8,620 bases of DNA from an uncultured Collinsella sp. (GTDB lineage Bacteria; Actinomycetota; Coriobacteriia; Coriobacteriales; Coriobacteriaceae), in assembly GCA_937926755.1 (NCBI GenBank), contig CALBBA010000054.1, forward strand, positions 1-8,620, read 5' to 3'. A program made the translations under genes and the position numbers. The notes below the pieces were generated by a model. The model was given only the letters and a program-made list of their open reading frames with translations, did not search any database and was not told the DNA's origin. Each line of letters begins with the position of its first letter. Position 1 is the first letter of the stretch. Shown here piece by piece: positions 1-5,581 of this stretch.

Positions 1-482
1 GCCTTGTGGATGGCGGGGTTGGCGGGGTTCACAAACTGGCCGGCGATGATGCTGTTTGGCGTCTCCTTCTGCAGTTCCTCGGCCTTGGCGATGGCGCCCT
101 TCATGCCCTTGGAACCGTCGGTGAGCACGAGCTGTGCGCCATATGCCTGCATAAGCTTGCGGCGTTCGACGGACATAGTCTCGGGCATGGTGATGATCAC
201 CTTGTAGCCGCGAGCCGCCGCCACCGAGGCGATGCCGACGCCGGTGTTGCCACTCGTGGGCTCGATGATGGTGTAGTCGCCGCCGCGCACGAGCTTGCCG
301 GCCTTCTCGGCCTCGTCGATCATGTTCTTGGCGACGCGGTCTTTGACGGAGCCGGCGGGGTTGAAGTATTCCAGCTTGACGAGCACGCGGGCCTTGAGGT
401 CCTCATCGGCCTCAAAGTGAGTGAGCTCCAGAAGCGGAGTGTGGCCGATAAGCTGATCGATGGACGTGTAAACATTGCTCAT
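1..482 (-). CDS. cysK: Cysteine synthase A (O-acetylserine sulfhydrylase), 5' part only
   Basis: PLP-dependent cytosolic enzyme that makes L-cysteine from O-acetylserine and sulfide, the last step of cysteine biosynthesis. The visible 160 residues begin MSNVYTSIDQLIGHTPLLEL. The family motif NPAGSVKDR spans residues 41-49, with the PLP-binding lysine at K47. The phosphate/substrate loop PTSGNTG spans residues 75-81. Family members are about 300-310 residues, so roughly half is present and the C-terminal half lies beyond the left edge. The ATG at 480-482 is supported by a good Shine-Dalgarno (GGAGG, complement of 489-493) with 6-nt spacing, and by the N-terminal match to the family. The gene is divergent from an Rrf2-family regulator, a common arrangement for cysteine or iron-sulfur control genes. 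In Bacillus subtilis the Rrf2 protein CymR works in complex with CysK. Cystathionine beta-synthase-like paralogues share the fold, but the motif set and length of the N terminus fit CysK best. Confidence 0.95.
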   Translation of the reverse strand, partial: MSNVYTSIDQLIGHTPLLELTHFEADEDLKARVLVKLEYFNPAGSVKDRVAKNMIDEAEKAGKLVRGGDYTIIEPTSGNTGVGIASVAAARGYKVIITMPETMSVERRKLMQAYGAQLVLTDGSKGMKGAIAKAEELQKETPNSIIAGQFVNPANPAIHK

Positions 483-514
483 GGTGAACCTCCAAAGTGT
501 TCAAATGACTGGAT

Positions 515-567
515 ACCGTGTGGTTTTACGGTGTGTGTAGCAGCGAAACCCACAAACCTTATGGGTT
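515..567 (-). repeat. Two short inverted repeats in the predicted cysK leader
   Basis: AACCCA at 547-552 pairs perfectly with TGGGTT at 562-567 (6 bp, 9-nt loop). ACCGT at 515-519 pairs with ACGGT at 528-532 (5 bp, 8-nt loop). Both would lie in the untranslated leader of cysK if the upstream promoter is correct. No T-box, SAM riboswitch core or terminator T-run is visible, so I do not assign a function. Chance occurrence is possible for stems this short. Confidence 0.3.
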
Positions 568-589
568 GTTCGTTTTGCTGTTGGCAAGC

Positions 590-618
590 ATAGTAGACAG
601 TAAAGCCTAGTAACGCAA
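590..618 (-). promoter_or_regulatory. Candidate cysK promoter
   Basis: Read on the minus strand, a -35-like TTGCGT (complement of 613-618) and a -10-like TACTAT (complement of 590-595) are separated by exactly 17 nt. The -10 matches the sigma-70 consensus at 4 of 6 positions and the -35 at 3 of 6. The predicted start point, near 583, would give an untranslated leader of about 100 nt. The match is moderate and unsupported by mapping, so this is inference. Confidence 0.4.
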
Positions 619-627
619 TAGGAAATA
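601..627. promoter_or_regulatory. Imperfect inverted repeat over the cysK -35, candidate Rrf2 operator
   Basis: A 27-bp imperfect dyad is centred on 614, with the clearest arms CCTA (606-609) and TAGG (619-622) and outer TA/TA pairs at 601-602 and 626-627. In total 7 of 13 symmetric positions pair. The CC and GG are separated by 13 nt, with A at 602 and T at 626, which resembles the outer framework of E. coli IscR type 2 sites, although the inner conserved bases do not match. It covers the proposed cysK -35, where a bound repressor would block transcription. The regulator encoded next door is the obvious candidate ligand; this is inference. Confidence 0.35.
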
Positions 628-671
628 GAAGATTATTACGAGTCGATTAACCATCTTGACCGGAACGGGTA

Positions 672-699
672 TTTTCAAAACCAATATTTCGGCTAGAAT
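672..699 (+). promoter_or_regulatory. Candidate promoter of the Rrf2 regulator gene
   Basis: TTTTCA (672-677, 4 of 6 to the -35 consensus) lies 16 nt before TAGAAT (694-699, 5 of 6 to the -10 consensus). The predicted start is near 706, leaving about 30 nt before the ATG. Small palindromes overlap it: TTTTCAAAA (672-680), and AATT arms (697-700 and 707-710) around a 6-nt core. These could serve autoregulation, but they are short and AT-rich. A nearby TTGACC at 656-661 is a better -35 sequence but has no -10 at proper spacing. Confidence 0.4.
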
Positions 700-735
700 T
701 TCTACGAATTAAAAGACCGAAAGGCAGCAATATAT

Positions 736-1164
736 ATGTTGGTTTCCACAAAGGGCAGATATGCCCTGCGCGTTATGGTCGATCTGGCCGAGCACCAGGC
801 AGCCGGTCGCATCCCGCTCAAAGAGATCGCGGCGCGACAGGGGATTTCCGAGAAATATCTCGAGAACATTTTGGCTACGCTCGTGCGCGCCAACATGCTC
901 TCGGGCATGCGCGGCAAGGGCGGCGGCTATGTGCTCACGCGCCCGCCCGAGCAATACACGGTGGGCGAGATCTTGCGCCTGACCGAGGGCAGTCTGGCGC
1001 CGGTCGCCTGCCTGGATGGCGACTGCAAGGGCTGCTCGCGTTCGGATGAGTGCCCCACGCTCGACGTGTGGAAGAACCTGGACAAGCTCATCAACGACTA
1101 CCTCGACGGTGTGACGCTCGATCAACTTGTCGCTCCCAACCATGGCTACGACTACGTCATCTAA
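736..1164 (+). CDS. Rrf2-family transcriptional regulator with IscR-like cysteine loop
   Basis: A 142-residue cytosolic DNA-binding protein, the usual Rrf2 size. The N terminus (MLVSTKGRYALRVMVDLAEH) is typical of the family. The winged helix-turn-helix spans about residues 26-70, with recognition region GISEKYLENILATLVRA and wing GMRGKGGGYVL. A dimerisation helix follows (EILRLTEG). Cysteines C92, C97, C100 and C106 sit in the loop that binds a 2Fe-2S cluster in E. coli IscR (C92, C98, C104, H107); the position of the IscR histidine appears to be leucine (L109). It ends in YDYVI. It probably senses Fe-S status or cysteine supply. Its position divergent from cysK suggests it controls that gene, a CymR-like role, but the Fe-S-type cysteines are a feature of IscR-like rather than CymR proteins. 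The only start codon fitting the family is the ATG at 736. Its ribosome site is weak (AAAGG at 720-724, 11 nt away), so translation may be modest. Confidence 0.9.
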   Translation: MLVSTKGRYALRVMVDLAEHQAAGRIPLKEIAARQGISEKYLENILATLVRANMLSGMRGKGGGYVLTRPPEQYTVGEILRLTEGSLAPVACLDGDCKGCSRSDECPTLDVWKNLDKLINDYLDGVTLDQLVAPNHGYDYVI

Positions 1165-1232
1165 CCCACACCTGCATTTGGGGACGGGGTGGAAATGGTA
1201 GATTTTCTCGCCCTTTGAGACTTGGCAAATAA
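1165..1232. other. Non-coding spacer between regulator stop and terminator
   Basis: About 68 nt without a coding signal, containing G-rich runs (TTTGGGGACGGGGTGG at 1179-1194) followed by an AT-richer stretch. I see no tRNA-like fold or promoter. Its mixed character suggests it could belong to an intergenic repeat family of the host genome, but one copy in this window cannot show that. Confidence 0.25.
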
Positions 1233-1270
1233 GAAGGCCGCCCATTTTTGCGATGGGCGGCCTTCGTTTT
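1233..1270. terminator. Bidirectional rho-independent terminator
   Basis: A perfect 13-bp GC-rich stem (1233-1245 with 1253-1265) closes a 7-nt loop. On the plus strand it is followed by GTTTT (1266-1270), and on the minus strand by TTATTTG. It lies between two converging genes, the Rrf2 regulator (plus) and the small membrane protein (minus), and can end transcription from both sides. Confidence 0.9.
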
Positions 1271-1287
1271 GGGCTGTTGAGACGGAC

Positions 1288-1307
1288 ACGGCCGGAATGG
1301 CCGTTTT
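1288..1307 (+). terminator. Second small hairpin with T-run, possible back-up terminator
   Basis: ACGGCC (1288-1293) pairs with GGCCGT (1299-1304) around a 5-nt loop and runs into TTTT (1304-1307). It starts directly beside the stop codon of the minus-strand membrane protein. Its T-run works only for plus-strand transcripts that read through the larger terminator. In the minus direction no T-run follows. Confidence 0.45.
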
Positions 1308-1671
1308 AGTCCTCGGCGATGCTGTCGAGGATGCTGCGCGTGATGGACACCAGGATGCTGCCCATAAAGGCCGATCCAAAGCTGGCGATGGAGATGCCGA
1401 CGCCCAGCAGGTTGACCGACAGGTAACTCGCGAGCTCAAGCATAAAGCTGTTGACGACAAGCTGGAAAATGCCCAGCGTAATGATCGTGAGCGGCAGCGA
1501 GATGACGGTCAGGAACGGTTTGACGAACGAATCGACAATGTTCAGGAACAGTCCCACAAAGGCAAAGCAGACCCAGGTCTCGGCAAAGCCGAAGGGTTGG
1601 ATACCGGGGACGAGGAACGTGGCGATCGCGATGGCGATCGAGGTGAAGAGCCAGTTAAGCATAAAGCGCAT
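1306..1671 (-). CDS. Small membrane protein, YvlD / phage_holin_4_2 family
   Basis: A 121-residue, very hydrophobic integral membrane protein. Predicted membrane segments lie near residues 5-22, 32-46, 54-80 (one long or two short helices) and 90-112. The family signature is visible: N44, KP at 51-52, P60, TLG at 65-67 and N74. This family is annotated phage holin family 4 superfamily, but most members are chromosomal, as with Bacillus YvlD. There are no lysin or phage genes near it, so a lytic role is unlikely. Some relatives belong to envelope-stress gene sets; the function here is unknown. The start at 1669-1671 has an AAAGGA ribosome site (complement of 1680-1685) at about 8 nt. The gene stands alone: it ends at the bidirectional terminator and is divergent from the TrpR-like gene. 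No strong promoter was recognised upstream. Confidence 0.85.
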   Translation of the reverse strand: MRFMLNWLFTSIAIAIATFLVPGIQPFGFAETWVCFAFVGLFLNIVDSFVKPFLTVISLPLTIITLGIFQLVVNSFMLELASYLSVNLLGVGISIASFGSAFMGSILVSITRSILDSIAED

Positions 1672-1686
1672 GGCGTGAATCCTTTC

Positions 1687-1859
1687 TTGCGCCGGGATTG
1701 CTGGCGTCGCGTGAAGCGGCTTACGGCGGCGACCTGGATGGTTGCGCGGGCGCGCCGCGGTGTTTGGGCGCCCATTGTCTCAAATATTCGTGGAGCTTAC
1801 GTGCGCATATGGTTTCTAAACGGCGTTCGTCCTGAAAAACGCGCCGCTGGCAGAGAGTC
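1687..1859. other. Intergenic region with no gene recognised
   Basis: Part of the 324-nt gap between the divergent membrane-protein and TrpR-like genes. The first half is very GC-rich, with a GGGCGC (1748-1753) / GCGCCC (1768-1773) inverted repeat. The second half is more AT-rich. It must contain the promoter for the membrane-protein gene, but I could not find a convincing -35/-10 pair on the minus strand. No conserved small ORF or RNA was recognised. Confidence 0.4.
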
Positions 1860-1890
1860 TTGTCGCTTTAGTTTGGTGGTGTGCTACACT
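1860..1890 (+). promoter_or_regulatory. Candidate extended -10 promoter of the TrpR-like gene
   Basis: TACACT (1885-1890) is preceded by TGC, giving an extended -10 (TGN-TACACT), and a -35-like TTGTCG lies at 1860-1865. The 19-nt spacer is long, but extended -10 promoters tolerate a poor -35. Transcription would start near 1897, about 100 nt ahead of the regulator gene, which leaves room for the short leader ORF at 1942-1992. Confidence 0.5.
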
Positions 1891-1941
1891 GCTACGGGCA
1901 AAAGCCACAGGCGTTGCCCTATTGCATAGAACGGGTGAACG

Positions 1942-1992
1942 ATGCCCGATGTCAGTATCAACTTCGATGCCTTTTGGCGGGTTTGGCGGTGA
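1942..1992 (+). CDS. Putative 16-codon leader peptide with two Trp codons
   Basis: ATG at 1942 opens a short ORF encoding MPDVSINFDAFWRVWR and ends at TGA 1990-1992, only 3 nt before the start of the TrpR-like gene and in the same reading frame. Trp codons lie at 1975-1977 and 1984-1986. A weak ribosome site (GGGTG, 1933-1937) precedes it by 4 nt, and an in-frame TGA at 1936-1938 rules out a longer version. The downstream gene has only GGCGG (1985-1989) as a ribosome site, so it could depend on coupled translation. Two facts argue for caution. The Trp codons arise from a 9-nt tandem repeat (TTTGGCGG at 1973-1980 and 1982-1989) that could exist simply to supply that site. A second short ORF (1949-1999) overlaps the regulator start as ATGA. 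Whether this peptide is made is inference. Confidence 0.3.
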   Translation: MPDVSINFDAFWRVWR

Positions 1993-1995
1993 TCG

Positions 1996-2295
1996 ATGAA
2001 TATCGAGAACATGTTTGACAAGCCTGATGTCAAGCAGCTGGTCCACGCATTTAGCCTTTTGGACGACGAGAAGGATATCCAAGCGTTTTTGACCGATATC
2101 TGCACGCCGCGCGAGATTTGCGACCTTTCTCAGCGTTTGCAGGTTGCGCGCTATTTGGACGAGGGCGAGCCTTATGTTGAGGTTCAGGCCCGTACCGGCG
2201 CTTCGTCCACCACGGTGAGCCGCGTTTCAAAGGCGCTGAACGGCGAGTACGGTGGCTACCGCAAGATCCTCATTAAGTTGGAGGATGGCGAGTAG
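1996..2295 (+). CDS. TrpR/YerC/YecD-family DNA-binding protein
   Basis: A 99-residue cytosolic HTH protein of the TrpR superfamily, closest to the Gram-positive YerC/YecD branch. A helical N terminus (residues 1-35) leads into TPREICDLSQRLQVARYL (37-54), the conserved family core. The DNA-binding helix-turn-helix spans about residues 59-80 (EVQARTGASSTTVSRVSKAL). Length is typical (about 95-105). E. coli TrpR is a tryptophan-responsive repressor; the ligand of YerC-type proteins is not firmly established, so Trp regulation here is inference. The start at 1996 fits the family N terminus; the ribosome site is the imperfect GGCGG at 1985-1989. The gene is monocistronic, with its own promoter candidate and a terminator 27 nt after the stop. 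No trp biosynthesis gene is in the window. Confidence 0.9.
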   Translation: MNIENMFDKPDVKQLVHAFSLLDDEKDIQAFLTDICTPREICDLSQRLQVARYLDEGEPYVEVQARTGASSTTVSRVSKALNGEYGGYRKILIKLEDGE

Positions 2296-2321
2296 GCCAG
2301 CGACAACATTGAATTACGAAG

Positions 2322-2348
2322 AACCGTCCCTCCGGGGGCGGTTTTTAT
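2322..2348 (+). terminator. Rho-independent terminator after the TrpR-like gene
   Basis: A 9-bp stem with one G-U pair (2322-2330 with 2335-2343) closes a TCCG tetraloop and runs directly into TTTTT (2342-2346) and AT. It isolates the TrpR-like gene from the downstream nuclease-helicase operon. Confidence 0.88.
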
Positions 2349-2425
2349 ATGCCTGCAATCGGCTGGTGCGTTGGGTTCAGGTTGCTTTGTACCAAAAGAT
2401 GGAACTGCGGTGGCAATGTGTCCGC

Positions 2426-2455
2426 TTGGGCGGGTAGGATGGATGCATTGATTAT
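2426..2455 (+). promoter_or_regulatory. Weak candidate promoter of the addBA operon
   Basis: TTGGGC (2426-2431, 3 of 6 to consensus) and GATTAT (2450-2455, 4 of 6) are 18 nt apart and would start transcription near 2462, just ahead of the ribosome site at 2472. No better pair was seen in the 130 nt after the preceding terminator. Low expression would suit a DNA repair operon, but this is a weak call. Confidence 0.25.
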
Positions 2456-2479
2456 TGCGAACGGTTTGAGCGGAGGACC

Positions 2480-5400
2480 ATGCCTGTTCGAATCTATACC
2501 ACCAATGCCGGCACGGATTTGAGCGATGCCGAGTCGGCGCTGCTTGCCGACCTTATTGCCCGTCACGGGCGTGCCGTGTTGCTGGCACCAACGTTTGCCG
2601 AGCTCGATCTGTGCCGTCATGATGCGGCGGAAGCCGGCATTTCGCTGGGTATCGACTACAAGACACCCGCATCGTGGCTTCGCTCGCTTTGGGAGCTTTT
2701 GGGCGACGGGCGCGGTTTCGTCGACAACCTGCAACGTCAGATGCTGTTTTCGGATATGATTGCCCGCCGCGACGATGCCGACCTGCAGCCGCTTTCGCGT
2801 AGCCAGGGCACGGTGCGCATGCTCGCGCGCATGGCCCGCGATGTGCTGCCGGGTGTGGCGGGGACGACGGCCGAGCGATGCGGTGGCAACAATTGCCAGC
2901 CTGAGCCAAAAAGCGATGCCGAGGCTCGTGTGTTTGAGCTTTTGCGTGCCTACGCGGGCGGTTTGGACCGTCGAGATATGGTCGAGCCCTGCGAGGCAGC
3001 CGACATTATGGCCGGTGCCCTGGCCGATAACCTGCCGGCGTGCACCCGCGCCGTATGCGTGCGCGGTATCACGTCGATTACGCACGGCCTGCTCGAGCTG
3101 CTGTCTGCCGTGGCGAACAATGGGGGAGAGGTCGTCGTGCTGCTTGCCCGCGAGCAGGCGGCGATGCGCGAGGAGCTTGCCACGGCATTTGATGCCCGCG
3201 GTGTGCTGTTTGAGATCGCGCCGCTGGGGGAGGACGCCGTCGCGTCTGATGTCGCTTGCGGGGCCGCCGCTCAGCCTGCCTTTATTGAGGTCGCCGGCCC
3301 CCATGCCCGTGCCCATGCTTATGCGGACGCCATCGATACGTTGGTGAAAACGCACAAGGAGTCCAAGGACGATAAAGCTACTGCAACGCCCGCCGACCCC
3401 GTGCGCGTGCTCGTCGTTTCTGCCCGGGCACCCCAGCTGTTCGGCGAGCTCGCCGCCCGTTTGGCGGCGCGTCACATTGCGGCCGAGACGACTGAGTTCA
3501 CGGCGTTTTCCCAGTCCATCGCGGGCAGGCAGTTTACGGCGCTCGCCAACCTGATCGAGCGTATGAAAGCCGCCGACGAGGGCACCGCTTCCAAGACTGA
3601 GTGGTGGCCCGCGCCGGAGCTTACCGACTGGATCTACAGTCCGCTTTCGGGCGCTGATGCCGTCAATGCCCGTACCTTCGATAAGAATATGCGTCTCTCG
3701 CGCAGCAAGACTACCGCGGGCGTCAAGAGCCTGCTGCAGAGCGTTCAGGGCCAGGTGAGGGGCGCGCGCAAGGCGACGAGCGACGATAACTGGTTTAAGA
3801 ACGTACCGTGTGTGGTTTCGGACGTGTTCCAGGCGCTGTGGCGTGACAAGCCCGTGACGGCGCTTAAGGCCATGCTTGCCGTTGCCGAGGCGTTGCCCGA
3901 TCGCGCTCTAGGCGGCCTTGACGGCCAGGCCCGTCGCCAGGCGGAGGTGGCCCTGCTGCGCCACGCGATCGACATCCTTATGAACGATGCTCGCGCGCTC
4001 GACGTGTCGCAGGCCGCGACCGTGCCGGTTCTCGACGGCGTTCGAACCAAGGTGGACAAGCGCAGTACCGCCTACGATTACGAGACCTATGAGGTCGATC
4101 GCACACCACGAGCACAAGTGCGCTTCGCGTCGCTTGCCGATGCGTCGGTTCTTCGCCCTGGCAGCTACGATGCCGTGCTGTTTGCCGATGTCGACCTGGA
4201 CAGCTATCCGCTTTCGCACGAAGAGGGCCCGCTTGCCACGTTGACAGCCGAGCTGCGCCGCGACGGCGTGTCTTTGGAGCCCGCTGCCCTGCTGCGCGTG
4301 CGCTTTGGCCGTGCGATGCAGGCGGCGAGCGGTCCGGTCGCGCTCGCCCGTGTGACGCACGATCGCCAGGCACGCGAGTGCTACCCGGCAGCCGTATGGA
4401 CCGAGCTGTGGGCACATGCCGAGGCCGCTGGCGCTGCCAAGCCCATGCGCGTGGGCGAGGACGATATCATCGCCGACTTTGATCCCGCGGCAGGTGAAGG
4501 CCTCAAGCGCGAGCGCGTGACCTGTGAAGCCCCTCAGCATCTGAGTGCCGAGGCCGTGCCGGATTTGGTCCTGCGCCGTCGCGATGGCGAGGGTGAGGAC
4601 GCGCCGCTCGTGCCGCGTCTGACGTCCGCCTCGCAGATCGAGGCCTATTCGACCTGCCCGCTATGCTGGTTCGTCTCGTACCGCGTGAAGCCCCAGTCGA
4701 TCGACGCTGGCTTTGGCAATATGGAGAAGGGCAACTTTGTCCACGACGTGCTGGAGCATCTGCATGCCCGTCTGCCCCAAGAGGGCATGGAGCGCGTGAC
4801 GCCCGAGAATCTGCCGCGCGCACAGGAGCTGCTGCACGAGGTCTTTGACGAGACGTTGGCCGAGCACGCCGGCAAGCGCGGCACGGAGGGCCCGCTGGTG
4901 CCGCTCTCTGCGGTGGAGGAACGCCAGGTGGCCGAGATCTTGCCGCAGCTGGAGGGTGTGCTTGCCTACGAGTCCGAGGCACTTGCCCCCTTTGCCCCGC
5001 GCTACCTGGAGTTCGCCTTCAACGAGCTCAAGGTCGAGTATGCCGGTTGGCCGCTTGGCGGGCGCATCGACCGCGTGGACGTGGACGCCGAGAATCGTGC
5101 CGTGGTGATCGACTACAAGCATCGCACGGGCGTTGAGGAGTTTAAACTCGCCGACCCCACGGTGCGCGACGAGGAATCGGGCGAGGCCGCCATCGACGAC
5201 CCGCGGTGGCTGCCGCCCCATACCCAGACGCTTATCTATGCGCAGGCCATGCGCCGGGCGCTGGATCTGGATGCCCGTGCGGCGCTCTATTTTTCGACCA
5301 AGGGCGGCAAACCGGCGCTGCGCGGCGCCGCGAGTGCCGAGCTGCTCGAGGAAGAGCGCGGCGACGGTCGCATCCCGGGCCTTAAGAAAGGTTTCCCCGG

Positions 5401-5578
5401 CGAGGGTGGCAGCATGGACTTCGACGCCCTGCTCGATCGCGTGGAGGCCGGCATCGCCGAGCGCCTGCACGAACTCGAGGCAGGCGACGTTGCCGCCGTC
5501 GACCCGACGTCGGCTCAGGCCGCGCATGCGCGCTGCTCGTATAACCACGAAGGAACGTTTGTAAGGAGGGACGTGTAG
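2480..5578 (+). CDS. addB: AddB-like PD-(D/E)XK nuclease subunit of an AddAB helicase-nuclease
   Basis: A 1032-residue cytosolic protein expected to pair with the adjacent AddA to degrade and resect double-strand DNA ends for RecA-dependent repair. The C-terminal third is a RecB-type nuclease. It has the entry motif YSTCPLCWF (723-731), GNFVH (751-755), GRIDRVD with D864, VIDYK with D878 and K880, and QTLIYAQ from Q916. The metal-binding D and DxK residues are intact, so the nuclease should be active. The N-terminal two thirds resemble the inactive helicase-like scaffold of AddB. Classical AddB carries a Walker A loop near its N terminus; here the equivalent stretch reads TNAGTDLS, with no GxGKT. 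Classical AddB also has an Fe-S staple of one cysteine before the nuclease and three after it; only C726, C729 and the terminal C1019 are seen. It is somewhat shorter than Bacillus AddB (about 1160). GGAGG (2472-2476) lies 3 nt before the ATG, which is close. It ends 3 nt before addA. Confidence 0.85.
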   Translation: MPVRIYTTNAGTDLSDAESALLADLIARHGRAVLLAPTFAELDLCRHDAAEAGISLGIDYKTPASWLRSLWELLGDGRGFVDNLQRQMLFSDMIARRDDADLQPLSRSQGTVRMLARMARDVLPGVAGTTAERCGGNNCQPEPKSDAEARVFELLRAYAGGLDRRDMVEPCEAADIMAGALADNLPACTRAVCVRGITSITHGLLELLSAVANNGGEVVVLLAREQAAMREELATAFDARGVLFEIAPLGEDAVASDVACGAAAQPAFIEVAGPHARAHAYADAIDTLVKTHKESKDDKATATPADPVRVLVVSARAPQLFGELAARLAARHIAAETTEFTAFSQSIAGRQFTALANLIERMKAADEGTASKTEWWPAPELTDWIYSPLSGADAVNARTFDKNMRLSRSKTTAGVKSLLQSVQGQVRGARKATSDDNWFKNVPCVVSDVFQALWRDKPVTALKAMLAVAEALPDRALGGLDGQARRQAEVALLRHAIDILMNDARALDVSQAATVPVLDGVRTKVDKRSTAYDYETYEVDRTPRAQVRFASLADASVLRPGSYDAVLFADVDLDSYPLSHEEGPLATLTAELRRDGVSLEPAALLRVRFGRAMQAASGPVALARVTHDRQARECYPAAVWTELWAHAEAAGAAKPMRVGEDDIIADFDPAAGEGLKRERVTCEAPQHLSAEAVPDLVLRRRDGEGEDAPLVPRLTSASQIEAYSTCPLCWFVSYRVKPQSIDAGFGNMEKGNFVHDVLEHLHARLPQEGMERVTPENLPRAQELLHEVFDETLAEHAGKRGTEGPLVPLSAVEERQVAEILPQLEGVLAYESEALAPFAPRYLEFAFNELKVEYAGWPLGGRIDRVDVDAENRAVVIDYKHRTGVEEFKLADPTVRDEESGEAAIDDPRWLPPHTQTLIYAQAMRRALDLDARAALYFSTKGGKPALRGAASAELLEEERGDGRIPGLKKGFPGEGGSMDFDALLDRVEAGIAERLHELEAGDVAAVDPTSAQAAHARCSYNHEGTFVRRDV
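5563..5569 (+). promoter_or_regulatory. Ribosome binding site of addA inside the end of addB
   Basis: AAGGAGG is a near-perfect Shine-Dalgarno placed within the last codons of addB, 12 nt before the addA ATG. That is longer than the ideal 5-9 nt. No nearer in-frame start is usable, since the GTG at 5573 runs into the addB stop. With the 3-nt intergenic gap, translational coupling to addB likely compensates. Confidence 0.7.
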
Positions 5579-5581
5579 ACC

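Noticed and set aside
6..593. A 195-codon plus-strand open frame antisense to cysK
   Set aside because: It is the codon-aligned shadow of a clear cysteine synthase; no ribosome site or family match.
656..661. TTGACC as the -35 of the Rrf2 gene
   Set aside because: No acceptable -10 lies 16-18 nt downstream; the good TAGAAT is 32 nt away.
1306..1671. The holin-family label as a sign of a prophage or lysis module
   Set aside because: The YvlD / phage_holin_4_2 family is mostly chromosomal, and no lysin, integrase or structural gene is nearby.
1222..1929. A 235-codon plus-strand open frame antisense to the YvlD-like gene
   Set aside because: It runs through a strong terminator, is highly charged and low-complexity, and mirrors the real membrane protein codon by codon.
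1949..1999. Alternative short ORF overlapping the TrpR-like start as ATGA
   Set aside because: It has no ribosome site and encodes a Gly-rich peptide without recognisable meaning. It is kept only as a caveat to the Trp leader idea.
2345..3475. A 376-codon minus-strand open frame over the start of addB
   Set aside because: Same codon-aligned antisense artefact; it ends in the terminator region and has no recognisable protein family.
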